Source: Beroe ovata
Taxonomy: Eukaryota > Ctenophora > Nuda > Beroida > Beroidae
Assembly: GCA_946803715.1 (NCBI GenBank)
Contig: CAMPET010000303.1
Coordinates: 16,680 to 80,679 of the forward strand
Direction of reading: 5' to 3'
DNA: 64,000 nucleotides
The first letter of the stretch is position 1. Every line of letters starts with the position of its first letter. A model generated the notes under the pieces. The model saw only the letters and a list, made by a program, of their open reading frames with translations, was not told the origin of the DNA and made no database searches. A program made the translations under genes and the position numbers. This document shows positions 1-10,729 of the stretch, piece by piece.

Positions 1-48
1 TTTCTCGATTTGCGGAGAATTTCGGGAGAAAGTGACACATTTCCTCAC

Positions 49-2290
49 CCGGGGTTAGTCGGCACTTTCCCGGCCACTCCCTGTTTAGGACCGGCACTGA
101 ACAGTTTCTTAGTAGCGGAGAACAGAGTTCCCCGCAGCCCACGCCGCGTGTTGAGCGCCTCATTGAGTGCCCTCATCCTCCGCTCATTGAATGGGAGCAG
201 TCCACGGACTACGAAATCGTTGATACAAACCCGGATAGCGGACTGGTCAGCGATAGTGAGACTTTCACCGCACTGCTTACTACCTGGGATGTGTGAGATT
301 AGAGAGAGCTTGAAATGACGAAAAAATAAATCCATGTGAGCAAGTTTTCTTGATAAATAAAATATCCCACTTTCTCCGTACATCGATTGTGAATGCCTCA
401 CACTCACCCGATTCTGCCCCCATCAGGGGGTTTTCCCCCTCTTCCTCTTCCGTCTTCGCCCCAAGAGGATCACTCCCCTCCTCTTCTCCTGTGTCAGCTG
501 TCATGACGTCATCACCCACATCATCCATCGCCATTTGGAGAAGAGTGACGTCAGCAATCCTCTCCTCTCCTCCACCGCCACGCTGTGACTTGTCCTTTGC
601 AAACTGGGAGAGGAGTTTTGAGGCGTGAAAACTTCTAAAATGAACAACGAAATCCTTAGCACTGTTTTGATGTCTTTAAAGTTTAGGCCCATCGAAAGAG
701 AAGGAAGAGATCAGAAAAAAAGGAAAGATGGAAGAATCTCGGGAGAGAAGAGGAGGATGATGGTACCATCCTTCTCTTCTCTTGCTGCACTTTGTAAGAA
801 GAGGAAAATCCCCTGTCTCCAGGAATATTACTATACCTGTCTCCAAGGATTAGGACCGGGAGGCTCATTGTCCCCTCCCTTCCTCCTCTCGTTGAGGGAG
901 AGGAGGTGACAAGTGGCAGGACCATACTGGGTTGTCAGTGACTGCATCAACTCCTCAACTCTGGGATGGAAGAAGTTATAACCGAGAAAATGCAAAACTT
1001 TTCAGAGAAACTGAAGTTCTGATGAGAAGAAAGCTAGCAAAACAATCGAATGTAAACATGTTTCCATCGCATAGAATTTCAAACAAGTTCGGTATTCTAA
1101 GAATGCGGACTCACGGTGATTTGGGCTTCTTTGTGGAATCATTAATCAACACATGATATGCCATAACATCACTGTCTACCCAGTTTATGTTAGACTCACT
1201 AACTTTGGCCGCGAGAGTCTGAGAATGGGGGTAAAAGTGAGAAGTCTCCTTCGAAAAGAGTCACCTTTACCTCCAAAACCAGCACAAAGTTTTCAATCCA
1301 TGAGACTAAAATTGCATCATTGCGACTGTTCATTTTGGACTCTACATTCTAAAACCCCTGAATCTACTCAGTATCGTAATTTCTACTACCTGGAACTGGG
1401 AAAGAGGGTCATCCTCATGGGCTGTGACAAAGTATATACATGCCAAGTAGTGCATGACGCTGTCGTGGTCCTGTGTTTGGAAATACTGGAAATAGAGGTC
1501 CCTGAACTCTTCATACCTAAGCGGGGATGGGCGTCAGGCGAGGAGAGAGTGGTGTCAAGAGAGACAAAGTGGTGTCAGGAAAAGTGGTGTCAAGAGTTCG
1601 AAACAGCGGGGTGTGATGCTAGTAGAGTGGTGTCAAGAGAGACAAAGTGGTGTCAAGAGTCTGAAACAGCGGGATGTGAAGTTAGTAGAGTGGTGTCAAG
1701 AGAGACAAAGTGGTGTCAGGACAAGTGGTGTCAAGCGTATGAAATAGCGGGGTGTGAAGTTAGTAGAATGTCTGTAGCCACATACCATGGACAAGACTGC
1801 TTGACTTCATAACCCTTGACAGTGACTGACATGTTACCAGGGATATAGTTAGTGGCGATATCATCGTTAATTATCTTTCTGAAAACTTGAGCTGATTCCG
1901 TGCTCTTGAATGGGTCCCTGGAGAAAAGACGTTGTAACGGTCTGAATGGGAGGAAATTTTGATTAAATCCAAGCAAATCTCTCAACAAACCTGAACGTAA
2001 GGTGAAGACCCTTAATAACATGCGGAACATTTGTGGGATCTCTGATTTGAAACTCAGTGTTAAGCTTGGAGAACGGCTTGAGAAGCTCTACTGGGGACAG
2101 CCCGTTCTGGAGACATAGTCTGTGAGCTTCGGCAGAGCCAACAACAGCTATCTTTGGCCCAAATGTGCTCTGAAAATTGGAAAGATGCCAATGAAGGTTC
2201 TAACAATGAGTGAAGATCTGAAATCGGAATAATTGATAACACTCTGAGAACCTTTATAAACTCAGCAGTGGGTGTAGAGCACTGAGACAT
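49..2290 (-). CDS. TRAPPC8: TRAPPC8, trafficking protein particle complex subunit 8 (5' part; continues off left edge)
   Basis: Subunit of the TRAPPIII tethering complex, which acts in ER-Golgi traffic and autophagy. Exons in coding order: 2290-2252, 2169-1991, 1941-1786, 1516-1390, 1218-1115, 960-837, 603-408, 283-49. All junctions are GT-AG and every phase matches. The start is the ATG at 2290, giving MSQCSTPT, which parallels the short N-terminus of the vertebrate protein. Recognisable family blocks follow in the expected order: VELLKPFSKL, the RDPTNVPHVIK segment, a CPWYEEFRDLYF segment followed by HDSVMHYLACIY, the AYHVLIND block, NPWRQ, then DFVVRGLLPF and FSATKKLFS. About 386 codons are present; the full human protein is about 1,435 residues, so most of the gene lies off the left edge (donor at 48). 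The intron between 1991 and 1941 is only 49 bp. Similarity is judged from memory; identity is very likely, and the exact ends of the shortest exon are less certain. Confidence 0.93.
1546..1760. repeat. Minisatellite built on GTGGTGTCA, inside a TRAPPC8 intron
   Basis: About three imperfect units of roughly 62-78 bp, each containing GTGGTGTCAAGAGAGACAAA followed by further GTGGTGTCA copies and a GAAACAGCGGG-like segment. It lies in the intron 1517-1785. It keeps an open plus-strand frame, but that frame runs antisense through a real TRAPPC8 exon. Confidence 0.85.
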
Positions 2291-2728
2291 CTCTATATAT
2301 CTTCATAACATGGCTAGGAAAAAAACGAGGGGTTAGGAGCTTGCTTGTAGAGAATGAAATTGTATGTAGCGCGCGGAAATTCATTTCCAAGATTGCGGGC
2401 CGGATGCGCGCGAACATCCGACGCGCGAAACTGCGCCAAGTTTTGAAATCTTTCAACTTCGCGTCTTCCAGATCTAACAAAACAAATGTGTCACAAAATG
2501 GGACATACAAAATTTAACAGGTCAAAGGTGTCGAGTGTCTCATGATTGTAAACTAAAACACGTGGCTACATTCTTCTCACGTGCATGTGGAAAAACAGAG
2601 TAATGGTGAGCTGCTCGTTCAGGAAGAACACGGTAAATTATCATAACAATCAATCTCTCAATGCTTGACTGAAGGCATTTGTTCGGTGTGCCACTTACTG
2701 AAACTTCCTTTTCTCTGGGCCACGTCCC
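2291..2728. other. Intergenic: upstream of TRAPPC8, 3' of MOCS2A
   Basis: 438 bp between two genes read in the same direction. It should hold the TRAPPC8 promoter and the MOCS2A 3' UTR. A CACGTG E-box occurs near 2560. I see no TATA box and no open frame resembling a protein. Confidence 0.5.
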
Positions 2729-2977
2729 TCAGCCACCACTTACAGGCGGAATTAACGCCACTTCATCTCCCTCCCTCAACTCCACCCTCTCCTCCACATA
2801 GCACTCATTCACAGCCACTGTGAGCCGCCCTCTCAACTCCTCCATATCAGGATACATCGCCGTCACGTGACTCAATATCTCATCCACACTCACTGAGTCA
2901 GGGAGATGTAGTGTTTCACGGGGTGTGCCAGTAACTTCTCGTGCTCTTGCGAAATACAGCATTGTAATGCCCGGCAT
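2729..2977 (-). CDS. MOCS2A: Molybdopterin synthase sulfur carrier subunit (MOCS2A/MoaD family)
   Basis: An 82-residue ubiquitin-fold protein. Its C-terminal Gly is adenylated and turned into a thiocarboxylate that donates sulfur to precursor Z in molybdenum cofactor synthesis. Family marks: the N-terminal strand ITMLYFARAREVTG, the core VAVNECYV, and the end DEVALIPPVSGG, whose final GG is the functional terminus. Length matches the family (about 80-90 residues). It is a single exon starting at the ATG at 2977; a second in-frame Met five codons later is possible. In vertebrates MOCS2A and MOCS2B come from one bicistronic gene. I see no MOCS2B-like frame downstream before TRAPPC8. The codons for VS in VSGG spell GTAAGT, a perfect splice-donor consensus, which could let an alternative transcript skip the GG terminus. 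Family assignment is secure from the sequence. Confidence 0.93.
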   Translation of the reverse strand: MPGITMLYFARAREVTGTPRETLHLPDSVSVDEILSHVTAMYPDMEELRGRLTVAVNECYVEERVELREGDEVALIPPVSGG

Positions 2978-3834
2978 TTGCTATTGCAGAGAGAAGTAAT
3001 GAGTTGCATTCTATAATAGCGGAGATGCGAATAGTTTGGTAATACGTTCCAATCTATCTATCATTTCATTTCAACAATAATGGAGGAGGGTATTTTCATT
3101 TCAATTATCTTGCTTCATTGTTTTCATTTTACTACTCAATAGATCATGGTAGAGCACTATTGGTGGTTGCATAATCTATTTATCTCACCCGATATAACCC
3201 CTCGCTGTGCGCGCTCGCTTACAAATTCCGCACACAAATTGGACACGAGAACGTAATGGTTCCATTCTTTATGAGAAAATCAAGCTCCTCAAAATTCGAA
3301 CTTTTAATGCATTTGTAGCGGTGGGGGGGCAAGCAAAGACGCAGCTTACAACCATTGTTTTGCCGAATGGGCTCCCTTACCCTTATTAAGCATGATTATT
3401 ATAGTGATACACTGAGAAGTCGTGTAGTTTGACCTAGTGTGACACTCACACAACCACAAAGCCCGGGCTGTTAGGAATGTGACAATCAGACTACTTTGGG
3501 CAAGTGCATGGGGGGGTCTATGACGTGAGTTGAATCAATGAGAAAACAATGAAACGGAGCATTGTCGAAAACAATGAAAAAAAACACACCTTTTTTCATC
3601 ACGAACCAGCGTGCGATAGTGCAACGAAAATTCTCCTCAAACACAAAAACGCAAACACCACAAGGAACCAGCCTACAAGATACGAGTTCTTTATGTTATG
3701 ATTAAGGTTAGACTGAAAAGCGAATCAGCAAAAAACAAGTTATGGTAAATGGTAGAGGAGGTGCGACCCATATGCGGCCCCCTTTGTGTCAAGGTATTAA
3801 ACAACAAACCAGCGATCAAAAACAGCAAATGTTG
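2978..3834. other. Intergenic between MOCS2A and the first GPCR
   Basis: 857 bp. It should contain the MOCS2A promoter (its right flank) and the 3' UTR of the receptor. I find no convincing exon, RNA gene or tandem repeat. Confidence 0.5.
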
Positions 3835-5219
3835 TTAACCATGTTTTCCCTGGTACACAGACTGCTGCGCAGCAGACACAGTTTTGTTATTCAGTGACCC
3901 ACTCTTCGCAATGACCGTTGGCAGGACAGCAGAATAGAGGTAGGAGAGGAATCTCAGAATGAAATCGAGGAGGATTTTGTTGACTGGACTATCAATTCCC
4001 ACCACAAGATTAGGCTGGAATGTAAACACTGTGTAGACCACAACTATGGGCGCGTGAAGGATCAGATAGCTCAGAGTAACACTGAGAGAAACTTTCCTGG
4101 CAGATGCTTTGAGCCGCTTCATGCATGGACGGAGTGCTTTCTTATGCAGCTTCCTGTACAGGATCAGATACACAAGAAGGAGCAAGACATCACTGATGAA
4201 GATGAAAAAGATGATGAAGGAGATGTAGGTGTGCTCGTGTGTTGATTGGAGAACTGGGCTGCAGCCAATGCGAGCTGGAGGTCCGACATATTTGAATGTC
4301 ATGTAGTTCATCTGGACAAAGACAATGGGTAGCAAGATGCTCACAACGAGAAGAGTGGCAGAGCAAATTGTGAGTATGCCTGTTTTGTTCATTTTCTTAT
4401 ACATGTATAGTGTACACACTGCAATGCATCTGCAGGTGCAGACTAGTGCAACTAACAGGGAAGTTAGGAGAAGGAGGGATATTCTGAAACACCCGATTGA
4501 AACACACAATGGAATTTCAACCCAGAATCCCAGACCATCAATAGCAGCAACACAGAGATTGAGCAATGAGACCAACAACACAAATAGGAGCAAGATGTAA
4601 AATGGTTGTCCATTTTTGAATATTTGTATGAAAGTATGGGTCGTCCTAATGTATGCTGGGACAGAGGCAATGCACATTACAAAAAATATGGATGACAGGC
4701 AGGTGTTGATATAAATGGATTCAGAATTGTTGAATGAATTCTTATTATCAGACCTGCAAGATACAAATGATCATTTATCAATAAAGTTATGAAAACTAGT
4801 TTGAAACAATGTTTTGAAGCAATGTATGCACCCAACAAACAGTGTTATTGAATCCTGACTCAGCAAAAAACTGTGAAACAAATAATCACTAACTCACTCA
4901 TCAATAGTCAATGGAGTTATGGTAGTAAATAGCCCTTTGCCAAATCTATCACTGAAATACAAATTATTTTATATAAAGACAAAGATAGCAATAAGAGAAT
5001 AGCAACTAGAGAAGACAAGTATGTGCTTATCACCTCTCAAAACTTGATGATGCAGTTTCACCATCACTTTCAGTCCTGCAACAAAACACAGGAATCAACA
5101 ATTTTAGCAAAGCAAATACTCTTGACGTCATTAGAACAAGCACATTACTTTTAATTTGGTAGCAGGAACCATACTTACACAGGAAGGAAGTAAGGAATCT
5201 CTACTGATGTAAAGTCCAT
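3835..5219 (-). CDS. Orphan seven-transmembrane GPCR-like receptor, four exons
   Basis: Exons in coding order: 5219-5179, 5075-5034, 4951-4898, 4753-3835; all GT-AG and phase-consistent, giving 351 residues. The first three small exons (starting MDFTSVEIPYF) encode an extracellular Ser/Thr-rich N-tail of about 46 residues with Asn-glycosylation-like sites in NNSES. The large exon encodes seven hydrophobic helices: helix 1 around SSIFFVMCIASVPAY, helix 2 FYILLLFVLLVSLLNL, helix 3 ending CTCRCIAVCTLY, helix 4 ILTICSATLLVVSILL, helix 5 SFIIFFIFISDVLLLLVYL, helix 6 SVTLSYLILHAPIVVVY, and helix 7 LYSAVLPTVIA. The helix 3 end has RCIAV in place of DRY, and helix 7 lacks a clean NPxxY, so this is a divergent class A-like or other lineage-specific receptor. 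Ligand and coupling cannot be inferred. The topology is clear; the family is not. Confidence 0.8.
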
Positions 5220-7122
5220 CTGAGAACTGATTTAATCCTGTTATTTTCTATGCTTTAATTTATGGAGACTTGTCTTACAGATATCTAGATAAGTTGCTAC
5301 CAAGAATGAAAAATTGACAAGAATGAAACGTTAACAAAATAATTGCTATCAGGATTAAGATTTGCAACAACAGGATTGAGATTCAAGAAGTACTGTAGAT
5401 TACTATTGCGCAACAGCTGAAATAATATTTCAGCTGTGATATGCAGCTTGACACTTGATGCCTTTTATGCAGAGTTAAATTGAGCAAATGAATTCAATGA
5501 CAAATTATTTGAATATGTTTAGAATATAGAAGAGAATAGGCTCAATGTGAATAAAAATGAAATAAACCGCAATTTAGAAGTTTCTAAGATGTACAAATGG
5601 AACATATTTAGAATTGAAAATAGGAATAAAGATATTGACCAACTAAATACAAATAGAATATGGAATTAAAATAAAAGACACTGCACAAAAAACAAACAAT
5701 GAATATTACGCCACATGACAATGTAATAAAAAGTAGCGCTTTACGTTCATCGCGCCGCGCGAGGCGGAGAAGCGAAGCAAGAACACGTGACTGGTAATTA
5801 CAATACCGATGACAATAGGCATAACATGAACAATTGAGTACCGTTAGTCTATGTTAGCCCTAATTGAACACGTGCGCGCAGCGCGCATATGCGATGAGTT
5901 CAGCAAACCATGTGCAAACGCTGCGCGCCTTGGCCTTTGTTCTACTCAGTGAACTAAAAATTCGTGACGCGGACGTGCGCCGAATAGTATTTGGGTGTGC
6001 ACACACGTTGCGCACCTCTGTTCTACTCAGTGAACTGAAAAGTCGTAGAAACCACGGAGACGCGCAGCGCGCGCGGAGTATTTTGGTCACGCAGCGCGGG
6101 AACAGTATTTGGGTCATGGTCACGCACGCGCACTGTAGTATAGCGCGATCGCGACGGCCGCCGGAGCGGGATCGGGAACAGCAAACCATAACACAAGCAT
6201 GTGAATGTGCATTGTGAAGACCGCGACGAAGCTTTGTGCCGCGCGGGTGTTGACGCGAGACTGAGGCTACTTGCGCGCGCAGATCAAGAAACATGGTATA
6301 ACATGCGGCAAAGGGCTACAGCCTAATTTCAATCCCTGCTCGGACGCGGCGCGGCGCGCGTTGTGAATACTATTGTGGAAACAATGAATCGTTCCCGCGC
6401 TGCGTGACCCAAATACTCCGCGCGCGCTGCGCGTCTCCGTGGTTTCTACGACTTTTCAGTTCACTGAGTAGAACAGGGGCGCGCAACGTGTGCACACAAT
6501 GAATTAATCAACATTTTCAAATGCGCAATGCAAATTGCAAAGTCGCATGTAAAACTATTGTGGTTATAGAAATATTCTCCAGTATAAAATTCCATCTGCA
6601 TCCCGCGCCGCTCAGCTATTGCACGCGCGAATCAAATTTCGGTTTTTTCCTAATTAATTTAAATTTTAAATTCAGATCCCAATTTTATTGAACTCATCTT
6701 ATTACATTCATTTTGTCCTTGCATTTATTTCATCACAGTATCTTCATCTCATTTTTATTTAATTATTTATCACGTTGTTGCAACTCTTGTATCCATGCAT
6801 CACTGTGCCTTGAGTTGAACTCTGTGAATGTATTCTATTATCCTAATCACTATTATAAGATCACTGATGTTGCTCACAGTCCAGATATCAGCAGCCTTCC
6901 AATAATATTTTGGTTCAGGATATCATGATACAAAATAAACTATGGTTGGGTACAACAATAGTTTTACTACTTCAAGACATTTAAGGAGCAGTGATCCAAC
7001 ATCTCCAAGTATTCTTCCTACCTTGCCTTCAATTTCAAGTTAGAACTGGAAACTGTCATCATGAACTAATTGGTTTATCACTTGATGATTCTTTGAATAT
7101 CAACTTAGTTTGTTCATTGCAG
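5220..7122. other. Intergenic/5' region with GC-rich patches between the GPCR and the USP gene
   Basis: AT-rich sequence interrupted by CpG-rich patches at 5750-5770, 5870-6360 and 6390-6500. It contains the inverted repeat annotated separately. The first exon of the USP gene may lie here, because the exon at 7123 needs an upstream exon ending in phase 1, but I could not identify one. ORFs at 5860-6294 and 6713-6928 look non-coding. Confidence 0.45.
5997..6497. repeat. Inverted repeat with arms of about 110 bp and a loop of about 280 bp
   Basis: The segment 5997-6112 reappears in reverse complement at 6391-6497 with very few differences; both contain TTCTACTCAGTGAACTGAAA and the GC-rich CGCGCAGCGCGCGCGGAG stretch. 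A partial direct copy of the left arm also lies at about 5938-6000. This is a foldback or MITE-like element. I see no target-site duplication that I can defend and no transposase. Confidence 0.8.
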
Positions 7123-8309
7123 GCACGGGAAGTATAACATCCACTTACCGCTCTAGTTACAGAGCCCAACCCAGATCATCCCTTGGTTCTCATGCTAGTT
7201 CAAGGTAATTTATCTTTCCATCTGCCCAGTATCATTATTAGACTGACATGATGCTGTGATCTTTATCAGTGAATGTCCAGGAAGAATTCCCGAAGCACAG
7301 CATCATCACCAAGCTTTGTTCATCCGTTATCACCAAACTCAACAGTGGCTCTGTCATCAAAATCACCCAAAAAATCCACCTCATCCAAATGCAAAGCACT
7401 CAGCCAAACACCAACACCTGAAAAGATGTGAGATTCATAATTTCGACACTTTTCATCATTTTACCTCAGGCAAAATTAATTTATGTTGAATCTTCATCAA
7501 ATCATCTTCAGTGGTTCCAAGGATCTGCAATCCAGTAATGACATCTTCTCTTCAAGCACATTACACAAAAGTAGCCCGAGCCTCAGGTGACCACTAATGA
7601 GAATGCTGTGTTCTGATTTTGGGATCTTGCCAAGCTGATCCCCAGTGTGTGTATATGATAATAGCGAGCTAGTCTCTGTGTATGTATACAAGAATGAAGC
7701 ATACATACACTGCCTTTACATATATTCCCCATTCCTGTAATAAGATGATGAATATGTAATACTTCAATCCCAGCTATCTTCTCAGAAATGGTGGATCTCT
7801 TGCCTCCAGACACTACGGATCTTATAGCAGCGCTGGGCATTCCTCCCTCGGTAGCTCAAGGTAGTTAATTATACTGTTGTTTTTAATGATTTGTTCCTTC
7901 GAATTGAAAATGACGTCAGAGTGTGAAGTGAAATTGAAATGGTGATAGTGCCGAAGGGAGGAGATTAAACTGGGTTAGTTTCCTGAGTTTCCATGGTCAC
8001 CGGGCAGATATTTCCGCAGTGGTGTCAGTTCTTCATCACGCTCCGGAGCAGGGACCTCCTCCAGCAAGATAAACCACGCCGAAATCGAGAGAATCGCCAA
8101 CAAATACCGAAGATCGGTATCAATCGATAGTTTAGGTGAGTCATATGTGGCTATGGTAACTGTGATGTCATGGTTACGTTACTATGTTGAGGACTGTGAA
8201 GTGTGATGTTGTTGCAGGATCGATCGAGAGGGAATCAGACGCAGTGGCCGATGTTGCTAAGTCCTCCACTCTGGACACGACAACTTCTCGACTGAGCAGC
8301 TTGACAACG
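7123..8309 (+). CDS. Six Ser-rich 5' exons, probably the N-terminus of the USP2/21-like gene
   Basis: Exons 7123-7204, 7281-7427, 7512-7586, 7774-7860, 8029-8135, 8218-8309. All are bounded by GT-AG sites and join in one open frame of about 195 codons. The product is disordered-looking and rich in Ser, Thr, Arg and Lys (for example TGSITSTYRSSYR, SSKSPKKSTSSK, ERIANKYRRSVSI), which resembles the regulatory N-terminal regions of USP2-type proteases. No start codon is seen: the first exon begins with two bases of a split codon, so another exon lies upstream. The last exon ends in phase 0, whereas the exon at 13291 would begin with two spare bases. Either one more exon lies in the intervening 5 kb or the two sets belong to alternative transcripts. 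The coding nature is well supported by matching phases; the link to the protease is inferred from position and strand. Confidence 0.6.
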
Positions 8310-8633
8310 GTAATAGTTGCTATGGCAACCATCGTTTTTTCAGTGTTGCTATGGTAATGTCATGCATATTAACTGGACTCCTCCCGCTCTATTTCCATCG
8401 CTGCGATGTGTTAAAATCCAATCATCCCCCCAAATATGAGTTATCACCCAAATATGAGTTATTATGCCAAATGTATGTGTTGGTGATATGGGACACACAC
8501 ACGCACACACACACACACACACGCACACCCATATCTCTTCTGCCATGATAATGAGGTACAATATCCCATGCCCGCGATATCTGACACATTATGACTGGCA
8601 TACCATGACATCACGCCATGTTCTACACGTACC

Positions 8634-8713
8634 CCAATCAGCCAATGAGAAGCGAGTATTCCCACTCTCAGCCAATCGGCGCGTTCTGTTATAATCACGT
8701 GGTCAATCACGTG
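8634..8713. promoter_or_regulatory. Promoter-like cluster: three CCAAT boxes plus two CACGTG E-boxes
   Basis: CCAAT occurs at 8634-8638, 8642-8646 and 8672-8676, all on the same strand, followed by CACGTG at 8696-8701 and 8708-8713. Such close spacing is typical of a NF-Y/bHLH-bound promoter. It could drive a shorter USP transcript starting with the ATG at 13297. This is inference from motifs only. Confidence 0.45.
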
Positions 8714-10648
8714 AGTCTGAGAGGCAGATTTGAGAGTATCGAATAACTGACGGGAATTAATTGTGGGGGAGGGAGAATTTCGGATTATTATTTGTTTCTC
8801 TGCCCGTTTCAGTTGATTAATAATCTGATTTTGTGTTAGTTTTCGTTCCTGTTTTTTCAATTTCAAAAGAGAATATATTGACTCTACTCCATCATTCAAC
8901 TCCTCGATTGCCTAATCTACTCTGCAAAATCTATCTGACAATCTAGAACATTCTTCCACTTATCATGTTGTAAAGACTACACTGCATACATGAATATATG
9001 AATGTGAAGTCAGCAGCACTTGGCCATGATCTGACTAAATCGTGTATAGATTGACTCAAGACAGTATCCATGATGTCACACTGTGTTATAACTGCTACTG
9101 ACAACAGTGTACAGCGTGTGCATAGTTAATAGTAATATGGCTGGGTTAGTTATTACAGTTCATTTTGTGTGTTCGTGTTTGTATATGCGCGTGTTTGTTT
9201 GTTTGTGTGTCTATATGTGTAGGTGTCCGTGTGTGCGTGTGAGAGTTTACTATTGTTATACGCACTCTCTTTCCCCAATTTGCGCGCATTTCATTGTTAT
9301 TCCCTCTCTCTCGTGTGTGTGTTTATGCAATGTCCACTCTCTCTCTATTTGTACAACAAAGTGTGTGTTGTCTAAATTTAGATCCTCTCCGATATGTATC
9401 TTGCTGTGTGTTTGCATTCCTGTGTGGGTGAGTGTGTTTGTGTGTCTGTGTGAGTCTGTGTGTGTAGTTTCTCGGGAAAATGTCCATTTCCTGGCGCTTC
9501 CTCTGAAATCATTCCTAGAATTCTGTGCGGAGTTTTATCATTCGTGTGTTAAATCATCATCTTTGTCTATCATGAGGCGATGTGTACTATACACATTCCA
9601 ACTCTGGTTTAAAGTGTGTGTGCTTGTTATTGATGATATAACGCCGTAACGGTATACTAACGTTTTGCTTTTTTGTTTGATCGAATTTCAGTCTTTTCCG
9701 TTATATCGATATTTAGTCTTTTGCTTCGTCATAAAGAGGACTCTCACACAGACACACACACAGACAATCTAAAACATACAGACACAGACAATAAACTCAC
9801 GCATACATCCACCGCCACACATTGTTGGCAAGAAGCCATGGGACTTGGTCTCTGAAAAGTCACACACACAAGCATGGCTCTCGCTAATGACTCACGTTAG
9901 TGGTTTATGTAGAATTTACATCGAAGAGTTGTGCGTGGAGAGAGATTTTACATGCTTGCAATCCCCCTCCTTCTCCGAAATAATAAAATTCCTCGTTTTC
10001 CCCCTTGTCTCCTTGTCTCGCTTCAATATTCTACTTCCTTGCCTGTCTCGGTTTGTTTATAATCGAGTTAACCCCCTTGTAACATGACCGTAGTTTAAAT
10101 CATTGTGCTCATTCTGTTGATTGTGTGTGCGTTGCTATCCACGTATTCTCAGGACATGTGCCTGATTCATTGTCATCAGTGTGATGACGTCATATTTCTA
10201 TCCGTGACGATTGTATGACGTCAGTTTGCGACGCTTCTGTGCTACGCTGTGCTCGTGTCACAAGTTTTAATTTGTGGTGTTTCTTATAGGTTTAGAACCG
10301 TTACTCTCGCACACTTATTCAGAAAATTATTGTACATTTCCTGTTAAAATATACACATTATCTGTACACTCTATACATACATTGTACAATGTACACCGTA
10401 TACAATATACATACACTGTACGCCGTATACAATACACATAGGTACATTGTACATTTGCCCCACCTACAACTAGACTACAACTAGTTCCATGGAGAATTGA
10501 TCCTTGGATCAAAGGAGGCACCAGTCATCTGTTTACGTCATAACGTGTTCGTGTGCGTTTGTGCCTGAGCTATTTATAGCGCAGCCAGATCCCCAGCCTA
10601 TACTATTCACCACAATACTATCCAGTACCTACCAAGCACGCAGTAATG

Positions 10649-10650
10649 CC

Positions 10651-10681
<31 letters not shown>

Positions 10682-10690
10682 ACANNNNNN

Positions 10691-10728
<38 letters not shown>
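10649..10728. repeat. (CA)n microsatellite with a 6-N assembly gap
   Basis: Nearly pure CA repeat on both sides of six N at 10685-10690; the true length is unknown. It lies in the USP intron. Confidence 0.95.

Positions 10729-10729
<1 letters not shown>

Noticed and set aside
1153-1812. 219-residue plus-strand ORF with VVSRETKWCQ-type repeats
   Set aside because: It runs antisense through a TRAPPC8 exon and an intronic minisatellite; the repeat is DNA-level and the rest shows no protein character.
5860-6294. 144-residue minus-strand ORF and its plus-strand partner
   Set aside because: Both are read through the GC-rich inverted repeat, which keeps frames open by composition.
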